From: JAQGMJ01 sp036498945
Lineage (GTDB): Bacteria; Pseudomonadota; Gammaproteobacteria; Burkholderiales; JAEUOS01
Direction of reading: 5' to 3'
Length of the DNA stretch: 64,000 bases
NCBI GenBank assembly: GCA_036498945.1
Contig: DASYEQ010000094.1
Location: forward strand, 14,942 to 78,941
Below the pieces are notes generated by a model that had not been told where the DNA came from, ran no database searches, and saw only the letters and a program-made list of their open reading frames with translations. The translations under genes and the position numbers were made by a program. Of this stretch, positions 24,587-33,741 are shown piece by piece; the first letter of the stretch is position 1, and every line of letters starts with the position of its first letter.

Positions 24587-25586
24587 GGCAGGGGCGATCC
24601 GGCGCCGCATGGCGCTGGCAGCCCTGCTCGCGATGTATTCGGCGGCCGCGCTGGCCGATACCGACGCCGTCCAGTGGCTCACGCGCATCCAGCAGTCCGC
24701 GCAGCGCCTCAATTACTCCGGCACTTTCGTCTACCTGCAACAGGGCGGCCAGCCGCTCACTTCGCGCATCACCCACGTGGTCGAAGGCGGCTCCGAGCGC
24801 GAGCGCCTCGAGCTGCTCGACGGCGCGCCGGTGGTGATCGTGCGCACCAACGAAGAAGTACGCTCCTATTCGCCCGACACCAAGACGGTGATGGTCGAGC
24901 GCCGCCGCAACAAGACCAGTTTCCCGGCGCTGCTCACCGCTTCCGCCACCGACATCGCCCAATACTACGACGTGCGCAACTGGGACCAGCAGCGCGTCGC
25001 CGGCGTCGATTGCCAGGTGATCCGCCTGATCGCCAAGGACGGCCTGCGCTACGAACGCAAGCTGTGGGCCGACAAGGCCTCCGGCCTGCTGCTGAAAGCG
25101 CAATCATTCAACGAAAAGGGCGACATCGTCGAGCAGATCGCCTTCACCCAGGTGGAAATCGGCGGCAACTGGGAGCACTATCATTCCCTGATCGCCAAGC
25201 GCGACGGCGGCCCCGGCTGGCGCACCGCCACCCCGCCGATCACCGAAGCCAAGTTCTCCGACGCCGGCTGGCAGGTCGACATGCCGGTGCCGGGCTTCCG
25301 CAAACAACTCGAAATCAAGCGCGGCATGGGCGACGGCGTCGGCGAAGTGGGGCAGATCGTCTACTCCGACGGCCTGGCCTCCATCTCCGTCTTCCTCGAA
25401 CCCGCCAAGCAGGGTGAAAAGCCGCTGGAGGGCTTATCATCCCAGGGCGCGGTCAACATCTTCCGCAAGCGTCTCGGCACCCACGTCATCACCGTCCTCG
25501 GCGAAGCGCCGCCGGCCTGCCTGACCAAGGTAGCCGGCGGGGTCAAGTTCAACGAGCCCGGTACGGCCGCCGCGGCGCAGCGCTAG
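24570..25586 (+). CDS. rseB: Periplasmic sigma-E regulator RseB/MucB
   Basis: 338 aa with an N-terminal signal peptide (to about ALA-DTD at 30). The first domain (about 31-210) has the LolA-like lipid-binding fold (NYSGTFVYLQ, then WADKASGLLLKAQSF); the second (about 230-325) contacts RseA. RseB shields RseA from DegS until lipopolysaccharide or unfolded porins appear. ATG 24570 lies inside the end of rseA. Confidence 0.95.
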   Translation: MTVASRAGAIRRRMALAALLAMYSAAALADTDAVQWLTRIQQSAQRLNYSGTFVYLQQGGQPLTSRITHVVEGGSERERLELLDGAPVVIVRTNEEVRSYSPDTKTVMVERRRNKTSFPALLTASATDIAQYYDVRNWDQQRVAGVDCQVIRLIAKDGLRYERKLWADKASGLLLKAQSFNEKGDIVEQIAFTQVEIGGNWEHYHSLIAKRDGGPGWRTATPPITEAKFSDAGWQVDMPVPGFRKQLEIKRGMGDGVGEVGQIVYSDGLASISVFLEPAKQGEKPLEGLSSQGAVNIFRKRLGTHVITVLGEAPPACLTKVAGGVKFNEPGTAAAAQR

Positions 25587-25751
25587 GGTGCCCCGGCGAC
25601 GGAATATCGCCGCCGCTGCACCGGTAGACACCAGTATGTAATCGGCGCGGCGCCACAATCGCGGGTGCGGCGCCGGCCGAAGCAAAACGAAACAACAGGG
25701 CGCCGTGCCTGCCGGGCGCGGCTTGGGTTGGATTTTCTAGGGGTTACCTTC

Positions 25752-27263
25752 ATGCATCGTCTACTGCGGACCGCCGCGTTCGCGCTCGTGTTTGCTCTCG
25801 TTCCGGGCATGGCCCCGCTGGCCGCCCAGGCACAATCGGCGCCCACGCGCGGCCTGCCCGATTTCAGCGACCTGGTCGATAAGGTCGGTCCGGCGGTGGT
25901 CAACATCCGCACCACCCAGGTGGTGGTGCCCGGGCGCGGCGGCGCCGGCGCCGGTGAAGAGAACCCGCTGTGCGAATTCTTTCCCTGGATGTGCCCGCCC
26001 AACCGCGGCGGTGGAGGTGGCGGTGGCGGTGGCGGCGAACGCAGCCCCGGGCCGCGCAGCCGCCCCACGCCCGCCCCTGCCCCCGCGCCCGGTGAAGGCG
26101 AGGAAGTGCCTTCCGGCGTCGGCTCCGGTTTCATCCTTTCCGCCGACGGCTTCATCATGACCAACGCGCACGTGGTGCGCGGCGCCGACGACATCTACGT
26201 CAAGATGACCGACAAGCGCGAGTTCAAGGCCAAGCTGATCGGTTCCGACCAGCGCACTGATGTGGCCATCATCAAGGTCGAGGCCACCGGCCTGCCGGCG
26301 GTGACGATCGGCGATTCCGAGCGCCTGCGCGTCGGCGAATGGGTGCTGGCCATCGGTTCGCCCTTCGATCTCGACAACACCGTCACCGCCGGCATCGTCT
26401 CCGCCAAGGGCCGCGACACCGGCGAATACGTGCCGTTTATTCAAACCGACGTGGCGATCAACCCCGGCAACTCCGGCGGGCCCCTGATCAACATGAAGGG
26501 CGAAGTGGTCGGCATCAACTCGATGATCTACAGCCGCTCCGGCGGCTACCAGGGCATCGCCTTCGCCATTCCGATCGCGGATGCCGTGCGCGTCGGCGAC
26601 CAGCTCAAGACCACGGGCCGGGTGACCCGCGGCTTCCTCGGCGTGCAGCCGGGCGCCGTCACCAAGGAAGTGGCCGAGTCCCTCGGCCTGCCCAAGCCGC
26701 AGGGCGCGGTGATCGAAAAAGTGCTGCCGGGTTTCGCCGCCGAAAAGGCCGGCCTGAAGGACGGCGACGTCATCCTGAAATTCGACGGCAAGACGGTGGA
26801 GAAATACACCGACCTGCCGCGCATCGTCGGCAATACCAAGCCGGGGCAGCGCGTGGTGGTGCAATTCTGGCGCAACGGCGCCACCCGCGACGTCACCCTC
26901 ACCCTGGCCGAGATGGAGCCGGACAAGCCGATGGCGCAGCGCGGTGGTGCCGGCAAGGGCACGCCGAAGGCGCCGGAAGCCGGCCCCAATATCCTGGGCC
27001 TGGTGGTGAGCGACCTGTCCGAGCCCAAGCGCAAAGACCTCGGCGTGGACGGCGGCGTGCAGGTCGACGCGGTCGAGGGTGGGGCGGCGCGTGCCGGCCT
27101 GCGCCCGGGCGACGTCATCCTCAAGCTGCAGAACACCGATATCACTTCGTCCAAGCAGTTCAACGACCTGGTAGGCCGGCTGGACCCGAAAAAGATCGTC
27201 GCCGTGCTGGTGCGGCGCGGCGAAACGGCCCAGTACGTGACCATCCGGCCGGACCGCAAATAA
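25752..27263 (+). CDS. mucD: Do-family periplasmic serine protease (DegP/MucD type)
   Basis: 503 aa. A signal peptide (1-27) is followed by a trypsin-like domain with the triad His140 (NAHVV), Asp170 (RTDVAIIK) and Ser241 (NPGNSGGP). Two PDZ domains follow (about 290-390 and 410-500). The LA-loop region (about 65-115) has two cysteines (LCEFFPWMC) and a run of glycines and prolines. It degrades or refolds misfolded envelope proteins and feeds back on the sigma-E pathway. ATG 25752 starts the signal peptide; the 165 bases after rseB may hold a promoter. Confidence 0.97.
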   Translation: MHRLLRTAAFALVFALVPGMAPLAAQAQSAPTRGLPDFSDLVDKVGPAVVNIRTTQVVVPGRGGAGAGEENPLCEFFPWMCPPNRGGGGGGGGGGERSPGPRSRPTPAPAPAPGEGEEVPSGVGSGFILSADGFIMTNAHVVRGADDIYVKMTDKREFKAKLIGSDQRTDVAIIKVEATGLPAVTIGDSERLRVGEWVLAIGSPFDLDNTVTAGIVSAKGRDTGEYVPFIQTDVAINPGNSGGPLINMKGEVVGINSMIYSRSGGYQGIAFAIPIADAVRVGDQLKTTGRVTRGFLGVQPGAVTKEVAESLGLPKPQGAVIEKVLPGFAAEKAGLKDGDVILKFDGKTVEKYTDLPRIVGNTKPGQRVVVQFWRNGATRDVTLTLAEMEPDKPMAQRGGAGKGTPKAPEAGPNILGLVVSDLSEPKRKDLGVDGGVQVDAVEGGAARAGLRPGDVILKLQNTDITSSKQFNDLVGRLDPKKIVAVLVRRGETAQYVTIRPDRK

Positions 27264-27326
27264 AGCAAAAGTGCGGCCCGAAAATCAGTTAAAATAAGGG
27301 CTTATCGCGGGATATTCATAACGAGA

Positions 27327-27355
27327 ATGAGGGCGCGTGGAAAACGCGCCCTCAT
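27327..27355. terminator. Perfect 12-bp hairpin between mucD and lepA
   Basis: ATGAGGGCGCGT (27327-27338) pairs with ACGCGCCCTCAT (27344-27355) around a 5-base loop, followed by TTCGTTT. It lies 64 bases after mucD and probably ends that transcript. A T/A-rich CAGTTAAAATAAG stretch just before it may be a promoter. Confidence 0.7.
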
Positions 27356-27466
27356 TTCGTTTAATGGCGGCACCGGCAGTTCGTTTAGAGCCTGGTCTTA
27401 CGGTGTCCATGAATCCGACCGCGACGGCAAAGAACCTGATACCGGGCGCAGCGCGCTTGGAGTCCC

Positions 27467-29257
27467 ATGCAGCAGATTCGCAATTTTTCCATCATCGCCC
27501 ATATCGACCACGGCAAGTCGACGCTGGCTGACCGCATCATCCAGCTTTGCGGCGGTCTTTCGGACCGCGAGATGGAAGCCCAGGTGCTCGACTCCATGGA
27601 TCTGGAGCGCGAGCGCGGCATCACCATCAAGGCGCAGACCGCTGCCCTCGAATACAAGGCGCGCGACGGCCAGGTCTACCAGCTCAACCTGATCGACACC
27701 CCCGGCCACGTCGACTTCTCCTATGAAGTCAGCCGTTCGCTCTCCGCCTGCGAGGGCGCGCTGCTGGTGGTCGATGCCTCCCAGGGCGTGGAAGCGCAGA
27801 CGGTAGCCAACTGCTACACCGCACTCGACCTCAACGTCGAAGTGGTGCCGGTGCTGAACAAGATCGACCTGCCGTCGGCCAACCCGGACAACGCCATCGC
27901 CGAAATCGAGGACGTGATCGGCATCGACGCGCATGACGCCGTGCGCGCCTCCGCCAAGACCGGCGAGGGCGTGATCGACGCCCTCGAAATGATGATCGCC
28001 AAGGTGCCGCCGCCCAAGGGCGACCGCGCCGCCCCGCTCAAGGCCCTGATCATCGACTCCTGGTTCGACAACTACGTCGGCGTGGTCATGCTGGTGCGCG
28101 TGTTCGAAGGTGCGCTCAAGCCGAAGGACAAGATCCGCCTGATGGCCACCGGCGCCGAGGTGCTGTGCGAGCAGGTCGGCGTGTTCACGCCGAAATCGGT
28201 GCAGCGCACCAGCCTGGCGGCAGGGGAGGTGGGCTTCATCATCTCCGGCATCAAGGAATTGAAGGCTGCCAAGGTCGGCGACACCGTGACCCTCGCCACG
28301 CGCCCGGCCGACAAGCCCTTGCCCGGTTTCAAGGAAATCCAGCCCCAGGTGTTCGCCGGCCTGTTCCCGGTCGAAGCCAACCAGTACGAGCAGTTGCGCG
28401 AGTCGCTGGAAAAGCTGCAGCTCAACGACGCCTCGCTGCAATTCGAGCCGGAAGTCTCGCAGGCCCTGGGCTTCGGCTTCCGCTGCGGCTTTTTGGGCTT
28501 GCTGCACATGGACATCGTGCAGGAACGCCTGGAGCGCGAGTTCGACATGGACCTGATCACCACCGCGCCCTCGGTGGTGTACGAAGTGACCATGCGCGAC
28601 GGCGAAACCATCCTGATCGACAATCCGGACAAGCTGCCCGATCCCGGCAAGATCGAGACCATCCGCGAGCCGATCATGACGGTGCAGATCTTCCTTCCCT
28701 CGGAATACGTCGGCGCCATCATGACGCTGTGCACCAACAAGCGCGGCAACCAGATCAACATGGCCTACCACGGCCGCCAGGTGCAGCTCACCTATGAGCT
28801 GCCGCTGAACGAAATCGTGCTCGACTTCTTCGACAAGATGAAGTCGGCCTCGCGCGGCTATGCCTCGATGGACTATGAGTTCAAGGAGTATCGCGCGTCG
28901 GATGTGGTCAAGGTCGACGTGCTGATCAACCAGGAAAAGGTCGACGCCCTGGCGATCATCGTGCACCGTGCCAACAGTGCCTACCGCGGCCGCGAGCTGG
29001 TGTCGAAGATGCGCGAACTGATCCCGCGCCAGATGTTCGACGTGGCGATCCAGGCGGCCATCGGCGCCCACATCATCGCGCGCGAGAACGTCAAGGCACT
29101 GCGCAAGAACGTGCTGGCCAAGTGCTACGGCGGCGACATCTCGCGCAAGAAGAAATTGCTGGAAAAGCAGAAGGCCGGCAAGAAACGCATGAAACAGGTG
29201 GGGACGGTGGAAATCCCCCAGGAAGCCTTCCTCGCCATCCTGCAGGTGGATGGATGA
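27467..29257 (+). CDS. lepA: Elongation factor 4 (LepA)
   Basis: 596 aa translational GTPase that back-translocates ribosomes. G1 is AHIDHGKST (about 11-19), G2 is RGITIK, G3 is DTPGHVDFS and G4 is NKIDLP. The C-terminal LepA-specific domain ends KKLLEKQKAGKKRMK. It begins directly at ATG 27467 and is followed by lepB, as in most proteobacteria. Confidence 0.98.
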   Translation: MQQIRNFSIIAHIDHGKSTLADRIIQLCGGLSDREMEAQVLDSMDLERERGITIKAQTAALEYKARDGQVYQLNLIDTPGHVDFSYEVSRSLSACEGALLVVDASQGVEAQTVANCYTALDLNVEVVPVLNKIDLPSANPDNAIAEIEDVIGIDAHDAVRASAKTGEGVIDALEMMIAKVPPPKGDRAAPLKALIIDSWFDNYVGVVMLVRVFEGALKPKDKIRLMATGAEVLCEQVGVFTPKSVQRTSLAAGEVGFIISGIKELKAAKVGDTVTLATRPADKPLPGFKEIQPQVFAGLFPVEANQYEQLRESLEKLQLNDASLQFEPEVSQALGFGFRCGFLGLLHMDIVQERLEREFDMDLITTAPSVVYEVTMRDGETILIDNPDKLPDPGKIETIREPIMTVQIFLPSEYVGAIMTLCTNKRGNQINMAYHGRQVQLTYELPLNEIVLDFFDKMKSASRGYASMDYEFKEYRASDVVKVDVLINQEKVDALAIIVHRANSAYRGRELVSKMRELIPRQMFDVAIQAAIGAHIIARENVKALRKNVLAKCYGGDISRKKKLLEKQKAGKKRMKQVGTVEIPQEAFLAILQVDG

Positions 29258-29331
29258 GGCAAGGCCACCCAGGAGCGGCTCGCGGCACCGCGGGCTCTAC
29301 CCTCGACTAACAATAAGGATTGCCTGAAGTC

Positions 29332-30273
29332 ATGGAAAGCGGCAGCGGCAGCATGCTGGATTCCCTGGGCCTGAATTTCGCCCTCATTTTGTTCATTCTC
29401 ACGGTGTTTACCGGCTTTTTCTGGTTCGCCGATCTGCTTTACTTCAAGAAACGCCGCCAGGCTGCCTTCGACGCCGAAGTGCGGACGCTGGACGCGCGCA
29501 TCGCAGGCAGCCCGGCTGATTTCAAGCCTGGCGACCGCGAAGCCGAGATCGAGAAGCTGGACCAGAAGACCCGCACGCCGCCCGGCTGGCTGGAATTCCC
29601 GGCCAGCTTTTTCCCGGTGATCGCGGTGGTGTTCGGCCTGCGCTCCTTCGTGGTCGAACCCTTCAAGATTCCCTCGGGTTCGATGATCCCGACTTTGCTT
29701 ATTGGCGACTTTATCCTGGTAAACAAGTTTTCATACGGCATCCGCCTGCCGGTGATCAACAAGAAAATCATCGATGTCGGCACGCCGAAACGCGGCGACG
29801 TCATGGTGTTTCGCTATCCGGTGGACCCAAGTGTCGATTACATCAAACGCGTTGTCGGTATTCCGGGTGACAAAATAGTCTATAAAAACAAAAGGTTAAC
29901 TGTTAATGGTGTGGCCGTGCCGACGGCGCCCACGGCCGACTTCCTGCACAAGGAGCGTGCGGTCTATTCCAAGCAATTCATCGAAACCTTCGACGGGCGC
30001 CCGCACCACATTTTGAACGACGACGATCGCGACAACCTCATCAACCCGATCGTACGTTTCCCCTACTTCGAGAATTGCAACTACAATAATGCCGGCGTTG
30101 AATGTACGGTGCCGCCGGGTCACTATTTCATGATGGGCGACAACCGCGACAACAGCCTGGATAGCCGTTTCTGGGGCTTCGTGCCGGACGAGAACATCGT
30201 CGGCCGTGCCTTCGGCATCTGGATGAGCTGGAACGAGGGGCCGGAATTGTCGCGAATCGGCGGTTTCGAGTAA
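29332..30273 (+). CDS. lepB: Signal peptidase I
   Basis: 313 aa. Two N-terminal membrane helices (about 9-28 and 80-100) anchor a periplasmic catalytic domain with the Ser117 nucleophile (PSGSM) and Lys172 general base (YIKRVVG). The C-terminal box MGDNRDNSLDSRFWG is present. It removes signal peptides from Sec substrates. I choose ATG 29332, 12 bases after AAGGA; TTG 29320 in frame would add four residues but directly abuts the ribosome site. Confidence 0.97.
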   Translation: MESGSGSMLDSLGLNFALILFILTVFTGFFWFADLLYFKKRRQAAFDAEVRTLDARIAGSPADFKPGDREAEIEKLDQKTRTPPGWLEFPASFFPVIAVVFGLRSFVVEPFKIPSGSMIPTLLIGDFILVNKFSYGIRLPVINKKIIDVGTPKRGDVMVFRYPVDPSVDYIKRVVGIPGDKIVYKNKRLTVNGVAVPTAPTADFLHKERAVYSKQFIETFDGRPHHILNDDDRDNLINPIVRFPYFENCNYNNAGVECTVPPGHYFMMGDNRDNSLDSRFWGFVPDENIVGRAFGIWMSWNEGPELSRIGGFE

Positions 30274-30291
30274 TTTGAGGGGATTGTTGCA

Positions 30292-30684
30292 ATGCGCGAA
30301 CAAAAAAGGGGCTTGAACATGTTGAAGACGTATCAGCCGCGCCAGCGTGGCGTGAGCATTCTGGGTATCCTGTTCATCTGCGTGGGGATCGTTCTGGTGG
30401 CGGTGCTGACCTTGAAGATCACCCCGGCCTACATGGAGTACGGTACGGTGAAGAAGGCGCTGCAGGCGGCCAAGGACAGCGGCGGCAAGACGGTGCTCGA
30501 CCTGCAGAAGGCGTTCCAGCGCAATGCTGACATCAACGGCATTACCGTGATCTACAGCAAGGACCTGGACATCACCAAGGAAGGCAATGACATCGTGATG
30601 GGTTTTCACTACGACAAGAAAATCCCGCTGTTCGCCAATGTCAGCATCCTGATCGAATTCCAGGCCAGCACCCGGGACATGTAA
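30292..30684 (+). CDS. DUF4845 family membrane protein
   Basis: 130 aa. One N-terminal membrane segment with a prepilin-like start (RQRGVSILGILFICVGIVLVA, about 18-38, quoted in part) precedes a small periplasmic domain (KITPAYMEYGTVKKAL). This is the DUF4845 family, which regularly sits between lepB and rnc in betaproteobacteria. The function is unknown. It begins 18 bases after lepB; an ATG ten codons in is an alternative start. Confidence 0.88.
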   Translation: MREQKRGLNMLKTYQPRQRGVSILGILFICVGIVLVAVLTLKITPAYMEYGTVKKALQAAKDSGGKTVLDLQKAFQRNADINGITVIYSKDLDITKEGNDIVMGFHYDKKIPLFANVSILIEFQASTRDM

Positions 30685-30783
30685 GAAGGTTTTCCGGGGC
30701 AACAGAAAGGCCGCGCAGCATTTTGAAATTTGTATTCCGCCCTCACCGGCATTGTTCGACGTTCCGTTAAGGACCCACCCGGC

Positions 30784-31908
30784 ATGGATTTGCCCGGACT
30801 CGAAACGCGGCTAGGTTACAAGTTCAGCGCCGTCAAGCTGCTGCAGCAGGCGCTGACGCATCGCAGCCATAGCGCACCGCACAACGAGCGCCTGGAGTTT
30901 CTCGGCGACTCGGTGCTCAACTGCGCGGTGGCGCATCTGCTGTTCGAGCGCTATACCAAGCTGGACGAAGGCGACCTGTCGCGCCTGCGCTCCAACCTGG
31001 TCAAGCAGCAGACTCTTTATGAAATTGCGCAGCGTATCGAACTGGCGCAGTATCTGCGCCTGGGCGAGGGCGAACTGAAAAGCGGCGGCTTCCGCCGTCC
31101 CTCCATCCTCGCCGACACGATGGAAGCGCTGTTCGGCGCCATCTTCCTCGATGGCGGTTTCGACCGCGCGCGCCTGACCATCGCCAAGCTGTATCACCCG
31201 ATTCTCGAGACGGTCGATCCGCAGACCCTGGGCAAGGACGCCAAGACCCTGCTGCAGGAATACCTGCAGGGCCGCAAGATCGCGCTGCCGACCTACAACG
31301 TAGTGGCCACCCACGGCGCGGCGCACAACCAGGAATTCGAGGTCGAGTGCCTGATCCCGAAGCTGGAAATCCGCGTCACCGGCGCCGGCGCCAGCCGCCG
31401 GGCCGCCGAGCAGGCCGCCGCCAAGAAGGCGCTGGAGCTGGCGCCGAAGGAAGCACCGAAAAAGACCAAGCGCGCGCGCAAGGAAGCCGGTCCCGAAGCG
31501 GTGAAGGAAGGCCGCGAGAGCGCCGCCAAGGAAGCGGCGAAGGAAGCGGCGAAGGAAATCGTCAAAGAGACGCTGAAGGAGCCTGTCAAGGATCCCGCCA
31601 AGGAGGCGCCGCTGGCCAAGGACGCGCAGTCCAGGGAAGTCCGCGACGCCGAACCGCGCGAGGAAGGCCGCCGTGTGCGCCTTGAACTGGTGAAGGATCA
31701 GGCGCGTGAAGCCGAGGCAAAGGAAATCGTCAAGGACGCCAGGGAACCGGCGAAGGAAGCCGCGAAAGAGCCGGTGAAGGAAGCCGTCAAGGAAGAGTCC
31801 GTGGCCAGGGAGCCGAAGGAGGGCGCGGCTGCCGCTGAAACCCCCACCCCCGCAGCGCCGGCGCCGGCCCAGGTGGTCAAGCTTCCCGTCAAAGGTAATA
31901 CCCGCTAG
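30784..31908 (+). CDS. rnc: Ribonuclease III with a long charged C-terminal tail
   Basis: 374 aa. The catalytic domain shows NERLEFLGDSVLN near 37; the double-stranded RNA-binding domain is at about 153-221 (TLLQEYLQGRK, then AEQAAAKKAL). Typical RNase III ends here at about 225 residues. This one adds about 150 residues built from KEA/KEP/VKE repeats and a final Pro/Ala segment. It processes rRNA precursors and structured mRNAs. ATG 30784 is chosen at the domain start; a TTG at 30730 is less likely. The stop codon shares a base with the era GTG start. Confidence 0.97.
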   Translation: MDLPGLETRLGYKFSAVKLLQQALTHRSHSAPHNERLEFLGDSVLNCAVAHLLFERYTKLDEGDLSRLRSNLVKQQTLYEIAQRIELAQYLRLGEGELKSGGFRRPSILADTMEALFGAIFLDGGFDRARLTIAKLYHPILETVDPQTLGKDAKTLLQEYLQGRKIALPTYNVVATHGAAHNQEFEVECLIPKLEIRVTGAGASRRAAEQAAAKKALELAPKEAPKKTKRARKEAGPEAVKEGRESAAKEAAKEAAKEIVKETLKEPVKDPAKEAPLAKDAQSREVRDAEPREEGRRVRLELVKDQAREAEAKEIVKDAREPAKEAAKEPVKEAVKEESVAREPKEGAAAAETPTPAAPAPAQVVKLPVKGNTR

Positions 31909-32798
31909 TGTCCTCAAGTTCCATGCGTAACGGCACCATTGCCATCGCCGGCCGCCCCAACGTCGGCAAATCGACCCTGCTCAACCGCCTGGTCGGCGCC
32001 AAGGTATCGATCACCTCGCGCAAGGCGCAGACCACGCGCCATCGCATCCTCGGTGTGCGCACCGATGAAGATGCGCAATACGTGTTCCTCGACACCCCCG
32101 GCTTCCAGACCCGGCATCGCAACCTGCTCAACCGCGCGATGAACCGCGCCGTCACCGATGCGCTGGCTTCCGCCGATGTGGCCCTGCTGGTGGTCGATGC
32201 CGCGGGCCTGAAGCCGGAGGACGAGGCGGTGATCGCGCTGTTGCCCAAGGGCCACCCCGCGGTGCTGGCGATCAACAAGTCAGATCAGGCGCGCAACCAG
32301 GAACGCATGCTGGTGACCGCCGAGCGCGCCAGCCAGCTGGCGCAATTCGCCGCCATCGTGCCGGTGTCGGCGAAGACCGGCAAGAACGAGGAAATGCTGC
32401 TGAAGGCATTGGCCGAACACCTGCCCGAAGGTGAGCCGATGTACGAGGCGGACATGCTGACCGACCGCCCGGAGCGCTTCCTGGCTGCCGAGATGATCCG
32501 CGAAAAGGTGTTTCGCCTGTCGGGGGAAGAAATTCCCTACGGCTGCGAAGTGACGATCGACAAGTTCGAGCTCGATGGCGCCTTGCGGCGCATCTACGCC
32601 ACCATCCTGGTGGACCGCCCCGGCCACAAGGCGATCCTGGTGGGCGCCGGCGGCGAGAAGATGAAGCGCATCGGCACCGAGGCGCGCGTCGACATGGAAA
32701 AGCTGTTCGGCGGCAAGGTGTTCCTCGAACTCTGGGTCAAGGTCAAGGGCGGCTGGGCCGACAGCGCTGCCATGCTCCGGAGCCTCGGGTATCAATAG
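31908..32798 (+). CDS. era: GTPase Era
   Basis: 296 aa. The P-loop GRPNVGKST lies near 14-22, DTPGFQ near 65 and NKSD near 123. The C-terminal KH domain has the GHKAILVGAGGEKMKRIG block. Era binds 16S rRNA during 30S assembly. Translation starts at GTG 31908, overlapping the rnc TAG by one base, so the two are coupled. A palindromic hairpin follows 4 bases after the stop. Confidence 0.97.
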   Translation: MSSSSMRNGTIAIAGRPNVGKSTLLNRLVGAKVSITSRKAQTTRHRILGVRTDEDAQYVFLDTPGFQTRHRNLLNRAMNRAVTDALASADVALLVVDAAGLKPEDEAVIALLPKGHPAVLAINKSDQARNQERMLVTAERASQLAQFAAIVPVSAKTGKNEEMLLKALAEHLPEGEPMYEADMLTDRPERFLAAEMIREKVFRLSGEEIPYGCEVTIDKFELDGALRRIYATILVDRPGHKAILVGAGGEKMKRIGTEARVDMEKLFGGKVFLELWVKVKGGWADSAAMLRSLGYQ

Positions 32799-32802
32799 CA
32801 TG

Positions 32803-32832
32803 CCGACAAAAGTACACCCCTACTTTTGTCGG
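32803..32832. repeat. Intergenic hairpin repeat, copy 1 (CAAAAGTA family)
   Basis: A perfect 12-bp inverted repeat, CCGACAAAAGTA and TACTTTTGTCGG, surrounds the loop CACCCC, directly after the era stop codon. A second copy with the same core and loop length lies at 53916. There is no T-run on the plus strand. Confidence 0.85.
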
Positions 32833-32961
32833 GATTTAGCTTGCATGGAATCGCCGGCAGAGCCAGTCGATTCCATCGGGAAAAGCGACGAAAAGGCCAG
32901 GATATTGGACGACACAAGTGTCGACGTGTCGAAAGGCTACCGCCTGAGGTAGCATAGGCCC

Positions 32962-33741
32962 ATGGATCTGGCCGAAGCCAACAATCTCGAAGCCGGCGGC
33001 ATGGCCGGCTCGCCGAAGGTGAAAACACCGCGGCGCCACGAGCACGAGCGCGGCTATGTGCTGCACACTTATCCGTACAGCGAAACCAGCCTGATCGTCG
33101 AGACTTTCACGCGCGAGCATGGGCGCGTGCCGATGATCGCCAAGGGGGCCAAGCGCCCCGGTTCGGCGCTGCGCGGGGCGCTGATGCAGTTCCAGCCTGT
33201 GGCATTTTCGTGGTCCGGCAAGAACGATCTGCGTTCGCTGACCCAGGCGGAATGGATCGGCGGCCTGCCGGGCCTCGCAGGCGACGCGCTATTCTGCGGC
33301 TTTTATCTCAACGAGCTCCTGCTGAAGCTGCTGGCGCGCGACGACGCGCACGAGCGCCTGTTCGACCGCTACGAAGAGGCGCTGAACGCGCTGGGCAGCG
33401 GCGCGGAAGAAGCGCGGGTGCTGCGCGGTTTCGAGCGCGAGTTGCTGCGCGAGATCGGCTATGCGCTCAACCTCACGCACGAAGCCGAAAGCGGCGCGGC
33501 GATCGTCGCCGAGGGCCGCTACGTCTACCATCCTGAGCGCGGCGCGCGCCGGCTGGAGGCGCGCGAGCATCCCGATTTCGAAGTCAGCGGGCGCGCCTTG
33601 CTGGAACTCGATACCGGCGCCTATTCGAGCGCGCAGGCGGCGACGCAGGCTAAGCTTTTGATGCGCCTGCTCCTGAATCATCACCTCAACGGCCGGGCGC
33701 TTTCGACGCGGCAGATTTTCACTGAATTGCAGCAGCTATGA
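32962..33741 (+). CDS. recO: DNA repair protein RecO
   Basis: 259 aa. The N-terminal OB fold contains YVLHTYPYSETSLIVETFTR (about 30-49) and RVPMIAKGAKRPGS; the rest is helical. RecO loads RecA onto gapped DNA with RecR. The first 28 residues before the conserved part are longer than usual, so ATG 33001 is a possible later start. The 163-base gap after era is larger than normal because of the repeat. It overlaps pdxJ by ATGA. Confidence 0.95.
   Translation: MDLAEANNLEAGGMAGSPKVKTPRRHEHERGYVLHTYPYSETSLIVETFTREHGRVPMIAKGAKRPGSALRGALMQFQPVAFSWSGKNDLRSLTQAEWIGGLPGLAGDALFCGFYLNELLLKLLARDDAHERLFDRYEEALNALGSGAEEARVLRGFERELLREIGYALNLTHEAESGAAIVAEGRYVYHPERGARRLEAREHPDFEVSGRALLELDTGAYSSAQAATQAKLLMRLLLNHHLNGRALSTRQIFTELQQL

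Noticed and set aside
27398..29071. Minus-strand open frame opposite lepA
   Set aside because: Antisense shadow of a universally conserved gene, no protein features.
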